Source: Paraburkholderia xenovorans LB400 (lineage in GTDB: Bacteria; Pseudomonadota; Gammaproteobacteria; Burkholderiales; Burkholderiaceae). Taken from it: a stretch of 64,000 bases of DNA. Of this stretch, positions 26,331-35,006 are shown in pieces. How positions within the stretch are numbered: position 1 is the stretch's first letter; every line of letters begins with the position of its first letter. Under the pieces are notes generated by a model. That model did no database searches. It had not been told where the DNA came from and saw only the letters and a list, made by a program, of their open reading frames with translations. Location: assembly GCF_000013645.1 (NCBI RefSeq), contig NC_007952.1:2728001-2792000 (forward strand). Reading direction: 5' to 3'. Both the position numbers and the translations under genes were made by a program.

Positions 26331-27233
26331 TCAGGACGAGCGGTTGGCCTTCGCGTGCGCCAGCAACTCTTCTGCCCTCGAAAGAAACAGCTTCAGCACC
26401 GGCGACGTATTCGACCTGCTATAGCCGATCACGAGGTCGATGGTCGGCGTCTCGCCTTCGAGCGGCCGGCTGACCACCGACCACGGCAGCAGGTTGTTCG
26501 CGTACTCCGGCATCAATGCGAGCCCCCGAGTGGACGCGACGAGCGACATCGCCATAGCCAGGTTGTCGACGCCGTGGCCGGGCGTGACCGCTATGCCGTT
26601 GTCGTCCAGATAGCGCTGGATCACGTCGTGCAGCACGCGCGCCTTGTTCGACGCCATGATGAAAGTCTCGCCGGCGAAATCTTCCGGGCGGATCGCGCTT
26701 CGCCCGGTCAGGCGATGGTCGCTCGGCATGAGCACGATCAGCTTCTCGCTGCTCACCACCTGATAGTCCAGATCGAACCCGGGTTCGGCACGCAGAAACG
26801 CAAGGTCGAGTTTGCCGCGCGCGAGCGCATCGGCAAGGTCCGGCGAATAGTGGCTCGACACCGTGACGTCGATGTTCGGCAGTTCCTCGCGCAGCACCTG
26901 CATCGCGCGCGGCAGCCACGTCATTTCCTGGCCGGTCAGAAACCCCAGCGCGAAAACCTGTTTTGAGGGTCGCGCGGCACGGCGCGCGGCTTCAATGGCG
27001 GCGTCGACCTGCGAGAGCGCGAGCCGCGCATGGTCGAGAAACGCCTTGCCCGCCGCCGTCAACTCGACGCCACGCGCGCTGCGGTTGAACAACTCCGCGC
27101 CGACTTCGTCCTCCAGGTCGCGAATCTGGCGGCTCAGCGACGGCTGCGACGTGTGCAGGCGCCGTTCCGCCGCCACCGTCAGGCTGCCCGTTTCGGCGAC
27201 GGCCACGAAGTACCGCAAATGGCGAAGCTCCAT
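26331..27233 (-). CDS. LysR-family transcriptional regulator
   Basis: 300-residue LysR protein with an N-terminal HTH (SLTVAAERRLHTSQPSLSRQ, about residues 17-36) and an effector domain containing KLDLAFLRAEPGFDLDYQVV. It is divergent from the hydrolase/SDR pair at 27438-29135. The 204-nt divergent region holds a perfect 21-bp inverted repeat with T-N11-A spacing. The regulator is therefore likely to control that pair and itself, and possibly the co-directional lipase-like gene 22 nt downstream. Confidence 0.88.
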   Translation of the reverse strand: MELRHLRYFVAVAETGSLTVAAERRLHTSQPSLSRQIRDLEDEVGAELFNRSARGVELTAAGKAFLDHARLALSQVDAAIEAARRAARPSKQVFALGFLTGQEMTWLPRAMQVLREELPNIDVTVSSHYSPDLADALARGKLDLAFLRAEPGFDLDYQVVSSEKLIVLMPSDHRLTGRSAIRPEDFAGETFIMASNKARVLHDVIQRYLDDNGIAVTPGHGVDNLAMAMSLVASTRGLALMPEYANNLLPWSVVSRPLEGETPTIDLVIGYSRSNTSPVLKLFLSRAEELLAHAKANRSS

Positions 27234-27271
27234 AGATCCTCTTTGAATTCCGTTTGCGTCTTATCCGGCGC

Positions 27272-27292
27272 GGCATGCCTGACAGGCATGCC
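27272..27292. promoter_or_regulatory. Candidate LysR operator (perfect inverted repeat)
   Basis: GGCATGCCTG, one base, then CAGGCATGCC. The T at 27276 and A at 27288 are separated by exactly 11 bases, the T-N11-A pattern of LysR boxes. It lies 39 bases before the lysR start and 146 before the divergent hydrolase start, the usual place for an autoregulating divergon. Confidence 0.6.
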
Positions 27293-27437
27293 CGTCAGCC
27301 TACAAAGTCTTTTTCCTTTGCACAAGCCCCCACTACATTACCCATCAGGCAGCAACGCGCAAGACAAACCGGGGAGCCCCGGACTGACGCCCGCCTCCCG
27401 CTCCATGCCTTTCATCTATATCGCCGAGGAACCGAAA

Positions 27438-28334
27438 ATGACCCAGCCAGTTGCTTCGAACGACGCCGCCGCGACACGCCACACGCACCAGACCGCCCCC
27501 ACCCGATATGTCGAAGCGAACGGCATCCGCTTCGCGTATCGCCGCTTCGGCAAGACGGGAGGCGTGCCGCTCGTGTTCAACATCCATTTCACCGGCACGA
27601 TGGACCATTGGGATCCGGCCGTGACCGACGGTCTCGCGCAGGATCGGGAAGTGATCCTCTTCAACAACGCCGGTATCTCCAGTTCATCAGGCGAAGTGCC
27701 GGAATCGATCGAAGAAATGGCCGCCAACGCCGCCGCATTCATCAAGGCGCTCGGTCTGCCGCAAGTCGACGTATTGGGCTTTTCGATGGGCGGCCTCGTC
27801 GCGCAAACGCTGGCGCTCGCCGAGCCGGTATTGGTACGCCGTCTGATTCTGGTCGGCACCGGCCCGCGCGGCGGCGAAGCAATGGCTTCGCTCACGCCCG
27901 AAGCGCAGGACATTTTCAGCGCCACGTATGCGCAGCCGGATCATCTGTGGCTGCGCGTGCATTTTTCACCGTCGGACGCGAGCCAGGCCGCCGGCCGCCG
28001 ATTCCTGCAGCGCTTCCGCCTGCGCAGCGAAGGACGCGATCCCGAAGCCAACGAGAAGGTCGCGCCGGCGCAACTCGCCGCGCTCGCCAGGTGGGGCGCT
28101 GCGCGCGAAAACCCGTTCGACTACCTGAAGGATCTCCGGCAGCCGACGCTGGTCGTCAACGGCGACAACGACGTGATCATCTACTCGATCAACTCGTGGA
28201 TCCTTCAGCAGAACCTGCCGAACGCGCAACTCATCATCTATCCGGATGCGAACCACGGCTCGCTATATCAGTACCCGGAGCGATTCGTCGCACACGTCGC
28301 GCAGTTTTTGTCCGATAGCGACGCGGCGGCCTGA
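27438..28334 (+). CDS. Alpha/beta hydrolase
   Basis: 298 residues from the ATG at 27438, which has GAGGA at good spacing. The fold carries the nucleophile elbow VLGFSMGGLVAQTLAL, the acid residue in TLVVNGDNDVIIY and the histidine in YPDANHGSLYQYP. The oxyanion-region NIHFTGTMDHWDP replaces the more common HG motif with HF. Close relatives are annotated as haloperoxidase- or esterase-like hydrolases. It is followed 54 nt later by an SDR oxidoreductase gene on the same strand and is divergent from a LysR gene. Confidence 0.83.
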   Translation: MTQPVASNDAAATRHTHQTAPTRYVEANGIRFAYRRFGKTGGVPLVFNIHFTGTMDHWDPAVTDGLAQDREVILFNNAGISSSSGEVPESIEEMAANAAAFIKALGLPQVDVLGFSMGGLVAQTLALAEPVLVRRLILVGTGPRGGEAMASLTPEAQDIFSATYAQPDHLWLRVHFSPSDASQAAGRRFLQRFRLRSEGRDPEANEKVAPAQLAALARWGAARENPFDYLKDLRQPTLVVNGDNDVIIYSINSWILQQNLPNAQLIIYPDANHGSLYQYPERFVAHVAQFLSDSDAAA

Positions 28335-28388
28335 ATACACCACGCCCGCAGTCACACGACACTCATCTCAACTCGACGGAGTTTCACC

Positions 28389-29135
28389 ATGAACAACCTC
28401 ACAGGCAAGACCGCGCTCGTCACGGGCGCTTCACGCGGCATCGGCCGCGCCAGCGCACTCGCGCTCGCCGAGGCCGGCGCACAGGTGCTGGTTCACTACA
28501 GCAGTGGCGAGAAGGAAGCGGATGCCGTGGTCGCGGAAATTCGCGCGGCCGGCGGCAATGCGCAGAAAGTCGCGGCGAATCTGCGCGAGGCCGACGGCCC
28601 GCACAAGCTGGCCGCGCAGGTGCGCGCGGTGATCGGCCACCGGCTGGATATTCTGGTGGCGAACGCCGGGATTTCGAAGGCGGCCAGCATCGAGGACACG
28701 ACCGTGGAAGACTTCGACGATCTGTTCGCCGTGAACGTGCGCGCACCCTACTTCCTCGTGCAGCAGTTGCTGCCGGTGATGTGCAAGGGCAGCAGCGTGG
28801 TGCTGCTCTCGTCGCTCGCGGCGCGCGCCGCGGTCGGCACGCTGCCGGCCTATGCCGCGACCAAGGGCGCGGTCGATACGCTCGTGAAGCATTTCGCCGC
28901 CGCGCTCGGCGAACGTGACATTCGCGTGAATGCGGTGGCGCCGGGCGTCGTTGAAACGGACATGTCGAACTTCACGAAGACCGACGCGGGACGCGAGGTG
29001 ACGCTCGGCATGCAGGCGCTCAAGCGCGTGGCGCAGCCGGATGATATTGGCGGCGCCGTGGCCTTTCTCGCCTCGGACGCCGCACGCTGGATTACCGGCG
29101 AGACCTTGCATGTCGACGGTGGGTCGAAGCTCTGA
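28389..29135 (+). CDS. Short-chain dehydrogenase/reductase
   Basis: 248-residue classical SDR. Cofactor motif TGASRGIGRASALAL at residues 12-26, the NAG motif in ILVANAGISK, and the active-site YAATKGA with catalytic Tyr and Lys after the Ser of VVLLSSLAARAA. The C-terminal ASDAARWITGETLHVDGG is typical. The missing Asp after the second strand, with a basic/Ser context (VHYSSGEKEA), suggests NADP(H). It forms an operon with the upstream alpha/beta hydrolase. The substrate is not known. Confidence 0.87.
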   Translation: MNNLTGKTALVTGASRGIGRASALALAEAGAQVLVHYSSGEKEADAVVAEIRAAGGNAQKVAANLREADGPHKLAAQVRAVIGHRLDILVANAGISKAASIEDTTVEDFDDLFAVNVRAPYFLVQQLLPVMCKGSSVVLLSSLAARAAVGTLPAYAATKGAVDTLVKHFAAALGERDIRVNAVAPGVVETDMSNFTKTDAGREVTLGMQALKRVAQPDDIGGAVAFLASDAARWITGETLHVDGGSKL

Positions 29136-29159
29136 ACCCTGCGAGGCGAACCCGGCGAG

Positions 29160-29183
29160 GCGAGCCCGTTGCCGGGCTCGCCG
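29160..29183. terminator. Strong hairpin between convergent genes
   Basis: GGCGAGCCCG, a four-base loop, then CGGGCTCGCC: a perfect 10-bp GC-rich stem 25 bases after the SDR stop and touching the stop of the convergent dienelactone hydrolase gene. Likely a shared terminator. Confidence 0.65.
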
Positions 29184-29184
29184 C

Positions 29185-29892
29185 CTACTTCCACAAAGTG
29201 CGGCCGAAAAACGTCAGCGTGCGATCCCACGCCCGTTGCGACCACACCGGATCGAACTGCGTTCTCGCGATCCGGCCCGGGCCGACGGCCTCTTCGTTGG
29301 CGAAGCCGTGGTGCGCGAGATAGCGGTAAAACTCGACATCGACATTCGCGTCCTTCAGTTTGCTTTCCAGCGCATCGACCGTTTCTGCCGCGAAGAACTC
29401 GTCTTGCGTGGCCCAATGACCGATCACCGGCACCTTGATTTTCGATGCGTCGATGTACTCCAGCGGAGGGAAGCCGTACCAGGCCACGCCGGCCGACACT
29501 TCGGGCACATTGCACAGCGCGAGCAGGGTCAGCGCGCCGCCCATGCAAAAGCCCGTCACGCCGACCTTCGCCGTTTGCTGCTTCAGATACTGGACGGCGC
29601 CGCGCACATCCTGCGTGGCCGCGTCGCCGAAATCGAGCCCGTCGAGCAGGTGGTGCGCCTCCGCTTCTTCCACCGTGGTCTTGCCGCGAAACAGATCGGG
29701 CACCAGCGCCAGATAACCGGCCTGCGCGAGCCGGTCCGCCACGCCGCGAATCTGCTCGTTCACGCCCCACCACTCCTGGATCACGACAATGCCGGGCGCA
29801 CCTTCCAGCTTCTGCGGCGTGGCCAGATAGCCCTGGATCTGCTGGCCGTCCGGGCGGCTGAACGTGATCATCGAACCTGCTGACTGTTTCAT
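29185..29892 (-). CDS. Dienelactone hydrolase family protein
   Basis: 235 residues; alpha/beta hydrolase with the cysteine nucleophile of dienelactone hydrolases in VTGFCMGGALTLLAL (C near residue 112). The acid is in VIGHWATQDEFF and the histidine in RYLAHHGFANEEAVGP. The N-terminal VVIQEWWGVNEQIRG is a conserved DLH block. Such enzymes open dienelactones in chloro-aromatic degradation, but many act on other esters. It is 90 nt downstream of the cyanase gene on the same strand. GAGGAGCAA precedes the ATG. Confidence 0.87.
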   Translation of the reverse strand: MKQSAGSMITFSRPDGQQIQGYLATPQKLEGAPGIVVIQEWWGVNEQIRGVADRLAQAGYLALVPDLFRGKTTVEEAEAHHLLDGLDFGDAATQDVRGAVQYLKQQTAKVGVTGFCMGGALTLLALCNVPEVSAGVAWYGFPPLEYIDASKIKVPVIGHWATQDEFFAAETVDALESKLKDANVDVEFYRYLAHHGFANEEAVGPGRIARTQFDPVWSQRAWDRTLTFFGRTLWK

Positions 29893-29982
29893 CGGTTGCT
29901 CCTCGAAGTAGACGAAGCCGCTAGCATAGCCCCACTGCGGGTGGTTCTGCAGACTCGGTGCCAGGTCAGCCGATGGGTGCGA

Positions 29983-30426
29983 TCAGTATGATTTGTAGGG
30001 CAGGAATTTGCCGCTGAGCACCACCTTGACGCGGTCGCCGTTCGGGTTCGGCTCACGCTCGATATCCATCGAAAAATCGATCGCGCTCATGATGCCGTCG
30101 CCGAACTCCTCGTGGATCAGCTCCTTGATCGTCGTGCCGTATACGCTCACGATCTCGTACCAGCGATAGATCAGCGGATCGGTTGGGACCGCTCCCGGCA
30201 GCGAGCCCTTGTATGGGACGATTTGCAGCCAGGCGGTTTCCTCGTCGGTCAGGTCGAACAGTTCACGCGCGACGGCGGCCTGCTTTGCATCGAGCGTCAT
30301 CTGGCCGAGCATCGCCGCGGTCGTCCATTCCTTGCTCCGGCCGATTTTCGTGGCGATCTCACCCCAGCTCAGCTTGCTTCTGACTTTCGCGGCGATGATT
30401 TTCTTCGTGACGTCGTTGCGATCCAT
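29983..30426 (-). CDS. cynS: Cyanate hydratase (cyanase)
   Basis: 147 residues from the ATG at 30426. Cyanase converts cyanate and bicarbonate to ammonia and CO2 as a decamer. The N-terminal helical domain (KIIAAKVRSKLSWGEIATKI) and the catalytic C-terminal domain are complete. The Arg and Glu of the active site are in IYRWYEIVSVYG, and the Ser is in FGDGIMSAIDFSMDIE. No cyanate transporter or carbonic anhydrase (cynT) is adjacent. The longer frame from 30489 adds only unconserved residues. Confidence 0.93.
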   Translation of the reverse strand: MDRNDVTKKIIAAKVRSKLSWGEIATKIGRSKEWTTAAMLGQMTLDAKQAAVARELFDLTDEETAWLQIVPYKGSLPGAVPTDPLIYRWYEIVSVYGTTIKELIHEEFGDGIMSAIDFSMDIEREPNPNGDRVKVVLSGKFLPYKSY

Positions 30427-30525
30427 GATGCAGTCCTCCATAGAAGTCGGGCGATACGCGCATGAGAGCGGTCGAGCGATGGTACTCAAGACGAAATAAG
30501 CGCGCTCGCCTCGACATGGCGGACT

Positions 30526-31419
30526 TCAGGTCTGGAAATAACGCGGCCGGTCGAGGTCGGCAATCAGTCCCGGCTGTTCCGGCTCCCAGTTCAGCAGCGC
30601 CCGCGTCTGCACGCTGGAAGTCGGGGCATCGATCCCGGCGAACAGCGCGAACCAGCCGAAGTGGCCGGCCGCCTGTTCGACGGACTGCGTGACAACGGGC
30701 ACGTTCAGGCGTCGGCCGATCACACTGGCGATCTGCTGGAACGGCACGCCTTCTTCGGCGATCGCGTGATACCGGCTGCCGGCGGCGCCACGTTCGAGCG
30801 CAAGCCGGTAGACGCGGGCGGCGTCGAACCGGTGTACGGCGGGCCAGCGGTTCTGGCCCTCGCCGACGTAGGCCGAAACGCCCTTTTCTCGCGCCACGCC
30901 GATCAGATGCGGCACGAAACCGTGATCGCCGTCGCCATGAACCGAAGGCGGCAAGCGCACCACCGACGCACGCACCCCACGCACCGCCAGCGACAGCGCG
31001 GTTGCTTCGGACACACGCGGATAGGCGGACGCGTCCGCCACCGGCGCATCGTCCTCGGTCGCGAGGCGGCCCGGCGCCAGCAGCGCGACCCCGGACGTAA
31101 CCAGCAGCGGACGCTCAGAGCCGGCGAGCGCGGCGCCGAGCGCTTCGATGGCGCGCCGGTCCAGCTCGCAGTTCTCCACGAATCGGGAGAAGTCGTGATT
31201 GAAGGCCGTGTGAATGACGCCGTCCGCCGCGGCGGCTCCTGCCTTGAGGCTACCCGTATCCTCGAGCGAACCGTAGTGGACCTCCGCTCCGGCTTCGGCA
31301 AGCGACCCGGCCGAGGCTTCCGAGCGCGCGAGGCCGAGCACGGTGTGCCCGGCGGCTATGAGTTCGGCAACCACGGCGGAGCCGACGAATCCCGACGCTC
31401 CAGTAACAAAGACGCGCAT
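30526..31419 (-). CDS. NAD(P)-dependent epimerase/SDR family protein
   Basis: 297 residues from the ATG at 31419, preceded by GGAGGG. Extended/atypical SDR with the N-terminal dinucleotide motif VFVTGASGFVGSAVVAELI. It has DGVIHTAFNHDF and a divergent active-site region (YPRVSEATALSLAVRGVRAS) lacking a standard YxxxK. Related proteins are annotated as nucleoside-diphosphate-sugar epimerases without known substrate. The late segment AIAEEGVPFQQIASVIGRRL is typical of this subgroup. Confidence 0.78.
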   Translation of the reverse strand: MRVFVTGASGFVGSAVVAELIAAGHTVLGLARSEASAGSLAEAGAEVHYGSLEDTGSLKAGAAAADGVIHTAFNHDFSRFVENCELDRRAIEALGAALAGSERPLLVTSGVALLAPGRLATEDDAPVADASAYPRVSEATALSLAVRGVRASVVRLPPSVHGDGDHGFVPHLIGVAREKGVSAYVGEGQNRWPAVHRFDAARVYRLALERGAAGSRYHAIAEEGVPFQQIASVIGRRLNVPVVTQSVEQAAGHFGWFALFAGIDAPTSSVQTRALLNWEPEQPGLIADLDRPRYFQT

Positions 31420-31602
31420 GACAAACCCTCCAGTTGAAAGCGAAGGTCGACTATCGGCCGATTCCCCCTTGGGATGAAGCCGTGAGGTTTTAGGGGTATA
31501 CGCACTAACAGGATAGCGATGAGCGGCGGCGGACAAGACCGGCAATCGGCCCCACGCATTCCGTCGCAATCGCAGCAATGGGCGGCACAGTCCGCTGCGC
31601 CG

Positions 31603-32661
31603 CTAGAATCGCTCGACCACGCCGAACTGCACGCCCGCAACCGGCGCGCCCGGATAGGCGACCGGCAGCCCGGTCACGTTGACGCCGCGCAGGGTGAAGC
31701 CGGCGCCATCGTGATTCGACAGATAGGCTGCGCTGAAATAGAACAGCAAGGTGGCAGAAAAGTTGTGTTCGAATGCCAGGCTGAACTGATCCGCGCTCGC
31801 GCCTGCGCCGGTGAAGTCGCGCACGTGCGCATAGCCCACCGACGCGCGCGTGGCCGAAGAAAAGCTGTATTGCGCCGAGAGCGCGCCGCCCGCGCCATGA
31901 TAGAGCGGCATGCCGCCATCGCCATTGAAGAAGGCGAGCCACACGCGCACTTTATTCACCGCGTACGTCGCGCCGCCGAGATTGGCGCGCAGTGCGCCCG
32001 CGCCGTGAGTCTGCTGCCGCGCGTATAGCAGCCTGAGCTCGTCGATCTGATACGAAGCGGTAACGTAGTAGCCGTCGATGCCGTTGCCGTCGCTCTCGGC
32101 CGGATCGCGCGTGGCCATCATGACGGTGCCGCTGAACCCGCCGACGACCGGCGAAAGATACGTGATCGCGTTACTGGCGTAAGGCGTGATCTTCGACAGG
32201 TTGTTGAGTCCGGACGCAATCGTGCCGGCGCCGAACGCGTCGAGATCGCCCTTGAACGGGATGTAGATAGGCGAGTATTGCCGGCCGAAACGCATCTCGC
32301 CCCATGCGCCCCTGGCGCCCACCCACGCCTGGCGGTTGAACAGAAGACCGGGACTCTGAAGCGAGCCGTCGGTCGAACTGAAGCCGTTTTCCAGCGTGAA
32401 CACCAGATCGGTGCCGGCGCCGAGCGGCTCGCTGCCGCGCAAGCCGATCCGCGAACCGCGATAGGCACCCGAGTCCAGACGCGGTGTCCACCCGGAGCCG
32501 GGATCGGTGATTTCGAGGCTGGTGTCCAGCACGCCGTATAGCGTGACGGAGCCCGTGCCCGTGCTCGCGCTCTGTGCCGCGAGGCTCGGCGCGCAACATA
32601 GCAGCGCCGCGCCGCCGACGCACCAGACCAGACGACGACGCCAGGTGGCAACCTGTGCCAC
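31603..32661 (-). CDS. Gram-negative porin
   Basis: 352 residues with a signal peptide (WCVGGAALLCCAPSLAAQ) and a 16-strand porin pattern of the Burkholderia/Neisseria type. The first strand is SVTLYGVLDTSLEI. The conserved RIGLRGSEPLGAGTDLVFTL, NRQAWVGARGAWGEMRFGRQ and the terminal aromatic residue (GVVERF) needed for BAM-dependent assembly are present. It forms a trimeric outer-membrane diffusion channel. The start is GTG without a strong ribosome-binding site, so a slightly different start is possible. Confidence 0.88.
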   Translation of the reverse strand: MAQVATWRRRLVWCVGGAALLCCAPSLAAQSASTGTGSVTLYGVLDTSLEITDPGSGWTPRLDSGAYRGSRIGLRGSEPLGAGTDLVFTLENGFSSTDGSLQSPGLLFNRQAWVGARGAWGEMRFGRQYSPIYIPFKGDLDAFGAGTIASGLNNLSKITPYASNAITYLSPVVGGFSGTVMMATRDPAESDGNGIDGYYVTASYQIDELRLLYARQQTHGAGALRANLGGATYAVNKVRVWLAFFNGDGGMPLYHGAGGALSAQYSFSSATRASVGYAHVRDFTGAGASADQFSLAFEHNFSATLLFYFSAAYLSNHDGAGFTLRGVNVTGLPVAYPGAPVAGVQFGVVERF

Positions 32662-32878
32662 CGCAGCGCACTTTCGTGGCGGCTCGTTGAATGAAGATCT
32701 CGTGGCACCGACCAGATGAAGTCCTCCAGAGTGACATCCAACGCGTGTTTCCGGAACGATAACCGGCCATGTTCAGACAGGCCGCTCGCGGGTCCGGCTT
32801 CGAACATAACAGACCTGAGCCGGATTGCAATTTTTGGCTTCGTTCTCTTGAGCGGACAGCGCGGCTATGCGACGCGCG

Positions 32879-33646
32879 TCAGTGCTTCCCATACTCGTCA
32901 TGGCGGCGCCACCAGACACCTGTTTCGTTGCGTCCTTTGGGCGCGCGGTCGAGCCATTGGTACATGCTCCATAGCCCATCCACGCCGCGCCCGTAAGTGG
33001 AATACGTGTGGTACACCACACCGTCTTCGAGCACGAATGCGCTCATGCCGGGCCTGTCGAGTGAATACGTCGGCGCGTCCGTTCCGCAGGCGTTCGCGAA
33101 TTCGACGACGGGCGCCGGAGCCGGTTCGGCATCCATTGCATGGCCGCCGCGCTGGTAGTTGTATTCGACGCTTCCTTCGCGCTGCTGCTGCTCGGTGAAC
33201 GACACGTTGACGTCGAAGTTGAAGTCGCTGCCAGCCGAAGAGGCCCACGGAAACGTCCATCCCATTCGCCGCTTGTAGGCCTGCAGCTTTGCCAGCGGCG
33301 CGCGCGATACCGCCGTCAGCGTGACGTCATGATTCGCCAGGTGGACGACCGAGCCGTCGAACCCATCCGCAACCGCCGAACACGACGGACATCCCGCCGT
33401 GTAGTCGGGGCCGAACATGAAGTGATAGACGAGCAGCTGCGAGCGTCCTCCAAAGAGGCCGACCAGCGAGACGCTTCCTTCATCGGTCTCGAATCGGTAC
33501 GGCTTGTCGATCCGGACCCAGGGCAGAGCCTGCCGCTGCCGGGCCAGTTCGTCGCTCTGCCGCGTCAGCGCCTTTTCGGCTTCGAGCAATTCGAGCCGCG
33601 CTGCAAGCCATGCTTGCCGTGTGCCGATGGTGTGTTTCGTCGCCAT
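32879..33646 (-). CDS. DUF899 (thioredoxin-like) family protein
   Basis: 255 residues of the DUF899 family. Conserved blocks include the N-terminal LLEAEKALTRQSDELARQRQ, LVGLFGGRSQLLVYHFMFGP, the CPSCSAVADGF motif (C-x-x-C-like pair in a thioredoxin fold), RMGWTFPWASSAGSDFNFD and the C-terminal GLWSMYQWLDRAPKGRNE. The enzymatic role is unknown, and the thioredoxin relation is known from family structure prediction. It is divergent from a TPR-HTH regulator. Confidence 0.85.
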   Translation of the reverse strand: MATKHTIGTRQAWLAARLELLEAEKALTRQSDELARQRQALPWVRIDKPYRFETDEGSVSLVGLFGGRSQLLVYHFMFGPDYTAGCPSCSAVADGFDGSVVHLANHDVTLTAVSRAPLAKLQAYKRRMGWTFPWASSAGSDFNFDVNVSFTEQQQREGSVEYNYQRGGHAMDAEPAPAPVVEFANACGTDAPTYSLDRPGMSAFVLEDGVVYHTYSTYGRGVDGLWSMYQWLDRAPKGRNETGVWWRRHDEYGKH

Positions 33647-33753
33647 GCTTCTCTCCTTGGTTCGCCATGCGAAGTGCTGCGGGGTGGTCGTGCTAGATTA
33701 GCCTCGGGCTTCGAACCACGGGAGTGACAAGTGTGGCGGGATTCGCGTAGATC

Positions 33754-34974
33754 ATGGACTCGCTGGTAACGGCGGCGGCGCGCGCGCTCGCAGCGGGCGA
33801 TCCGCTCGGCGCGCTGAACCGGGTCGCCTTGCGCAACGACGCGCCCGCGCTCGCGCTGCGCGGCATCGCGATGGCGCAGCTCGGCGATCTGGTTCGGGCG
33901 AAGGCGCTCGTGCGAAGCGCCGCACGCGCGTTCGGCGCAAGGGAGGCGGTGGCGCGCGCGAGATGTGTCGTCGCCGAGGCCGAGATCGCGCTCGTCTCAC
34001 GCGATCTGAACTGGCCGACGAAAGCGCTGGAAAGCGCTCGCGCCACGCTCGAAGCGCACGGCGACCGGCTCAACGCCGCGCATGCGCGCTATCTCGCGGT
34101 CCGGCGCCTGCTGCTGATCGGACGCCTCGACGAGGCAGAACGTGGGCTCGCCGGGCTCGATCCCACACCGTTCCCGCCGCCCCTGAGGACCGCGCATGAA
34201 CTGGTGGTGGCCGGCGTCGCGCTGCGCCGCCTGCAGACCCGCGCAGCACGCGCCGCGCTCGAACGGGCCGGACGCGCGGCACGTCTCGCGGGCATTCCTG
34301 CACTGATAGCGGAAGTCGAGAACGCCGCACTCGTTCTGAACGCGCCCGCGGCGCGACTGCTCGCGGGTGGCGACGAACGTCCGCTATTGCTCGACGAGGT
34401 GGAAACGTTACTGGCATCGAACGCATTGATCGTCGACGCATGCCGTCACGTGATACGCGGCGCGGGCACGGTAATCCCGCTCGCCAGCCGCCCGGTGTTG
34501 TTCGTGCTCGCCCGCGTGCTGGCCGAAGCATGGCCGCATGACGTGCCGAGAGACGTGCTCGTCGCGCGAGCCTTCCGGGCCAGGGCTGCCGATGAATCGC
34601 ACCGCGCGCGCCTGCGGGTCGAACTCGGGCGGTTGCGTTCGGTGCTTCGCACCGTGGCCGGCGTGAGCGCGACGCGGCGCGGGTTCATGCTCGTGCCGCA
34701 ACACGCGCAGCAGGTGGTGGTGCTGGCGCGGCCGGTCGAGGACAGACATGCGCCCGTGCTCGCGTTGCTCGCCGACGGCGAGTCGTGGTCGAGCTCGGCC
34801 CTCGCGCTTGCGCTTGGCGCGAGCCAGCGCACCGTGCAGCGGAACCTCGATACGCTCGCGGCGCAAGGCAAGGTGCAGTCGCTGGGCCGGGGGCGGGCGC
34901 GTCGCTGGATGACCCCGCCCATGCCCGGATTCACGACGACCTTGTTACTCCCCGCGCCGTTGCCGATTGATTAG
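33754..34974 (+). CDS. TPR-like/helix-turn-helix regulatory protein
   Basis: 406 residues, very Ala/Arg/Leu-rich. The first about 200 residues form a helical TPR-like array (ALALRGIAMAQLGDLVRAKA and ALESARATLEAHGDRLNAAH). A middle winged-helix-like region follows (VLFVLARVLAEAWPHDVPRD to SATRRGFMLVP). The C-terminus has a clear HTH, SSALALALGASQRTVQRNLD, followed by a wing (GKVQSLGRGRARRWM). It therefore looks like a DNA-binding regulator sensing something through its helical repeats. It lies between the DUF899 gene (divergent) and the beta-propeller gene (33 nt downstream, same strand), which are candidate targets. Confidence 0.72.
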   Translation: MDSLVTAAARALAAGDPLGALNRVALRNDAPALALRGIAMAQLGDLVRAKALVRSAARAFGAREAVARARCVVAEAEIALVSRDLNWPTKALESARATLEAHGDRLNAAHARYLAVRRLLLIGRLDEAERGLAGLDPTPFPPPLRTAHELVVAGVALRRLQTRAARAALERAGRAARLAGIPALIAEVENAALVLNAPAARLLAGGDERPLLLDEVETLLASNALIVDACRHVIRGAGTVIPLASRPVLFVLARVLAEAWPHDVPRDVLVARAFRARAADESHRARLRVELGRLRSVLRTVAGVSATRRGFMLVPQHAQQVVVLARPVEDRHAPVLALLADGESWSSSALALALGASQRTVQRNLDTLAAQGKVQSLGRGRARRWMTPPMPGFTTTLLLPAPLPID

Positions 34975-35006
34975 GATGGCAACACGAAAAACAGGAGGGA
35001 ACGAAC

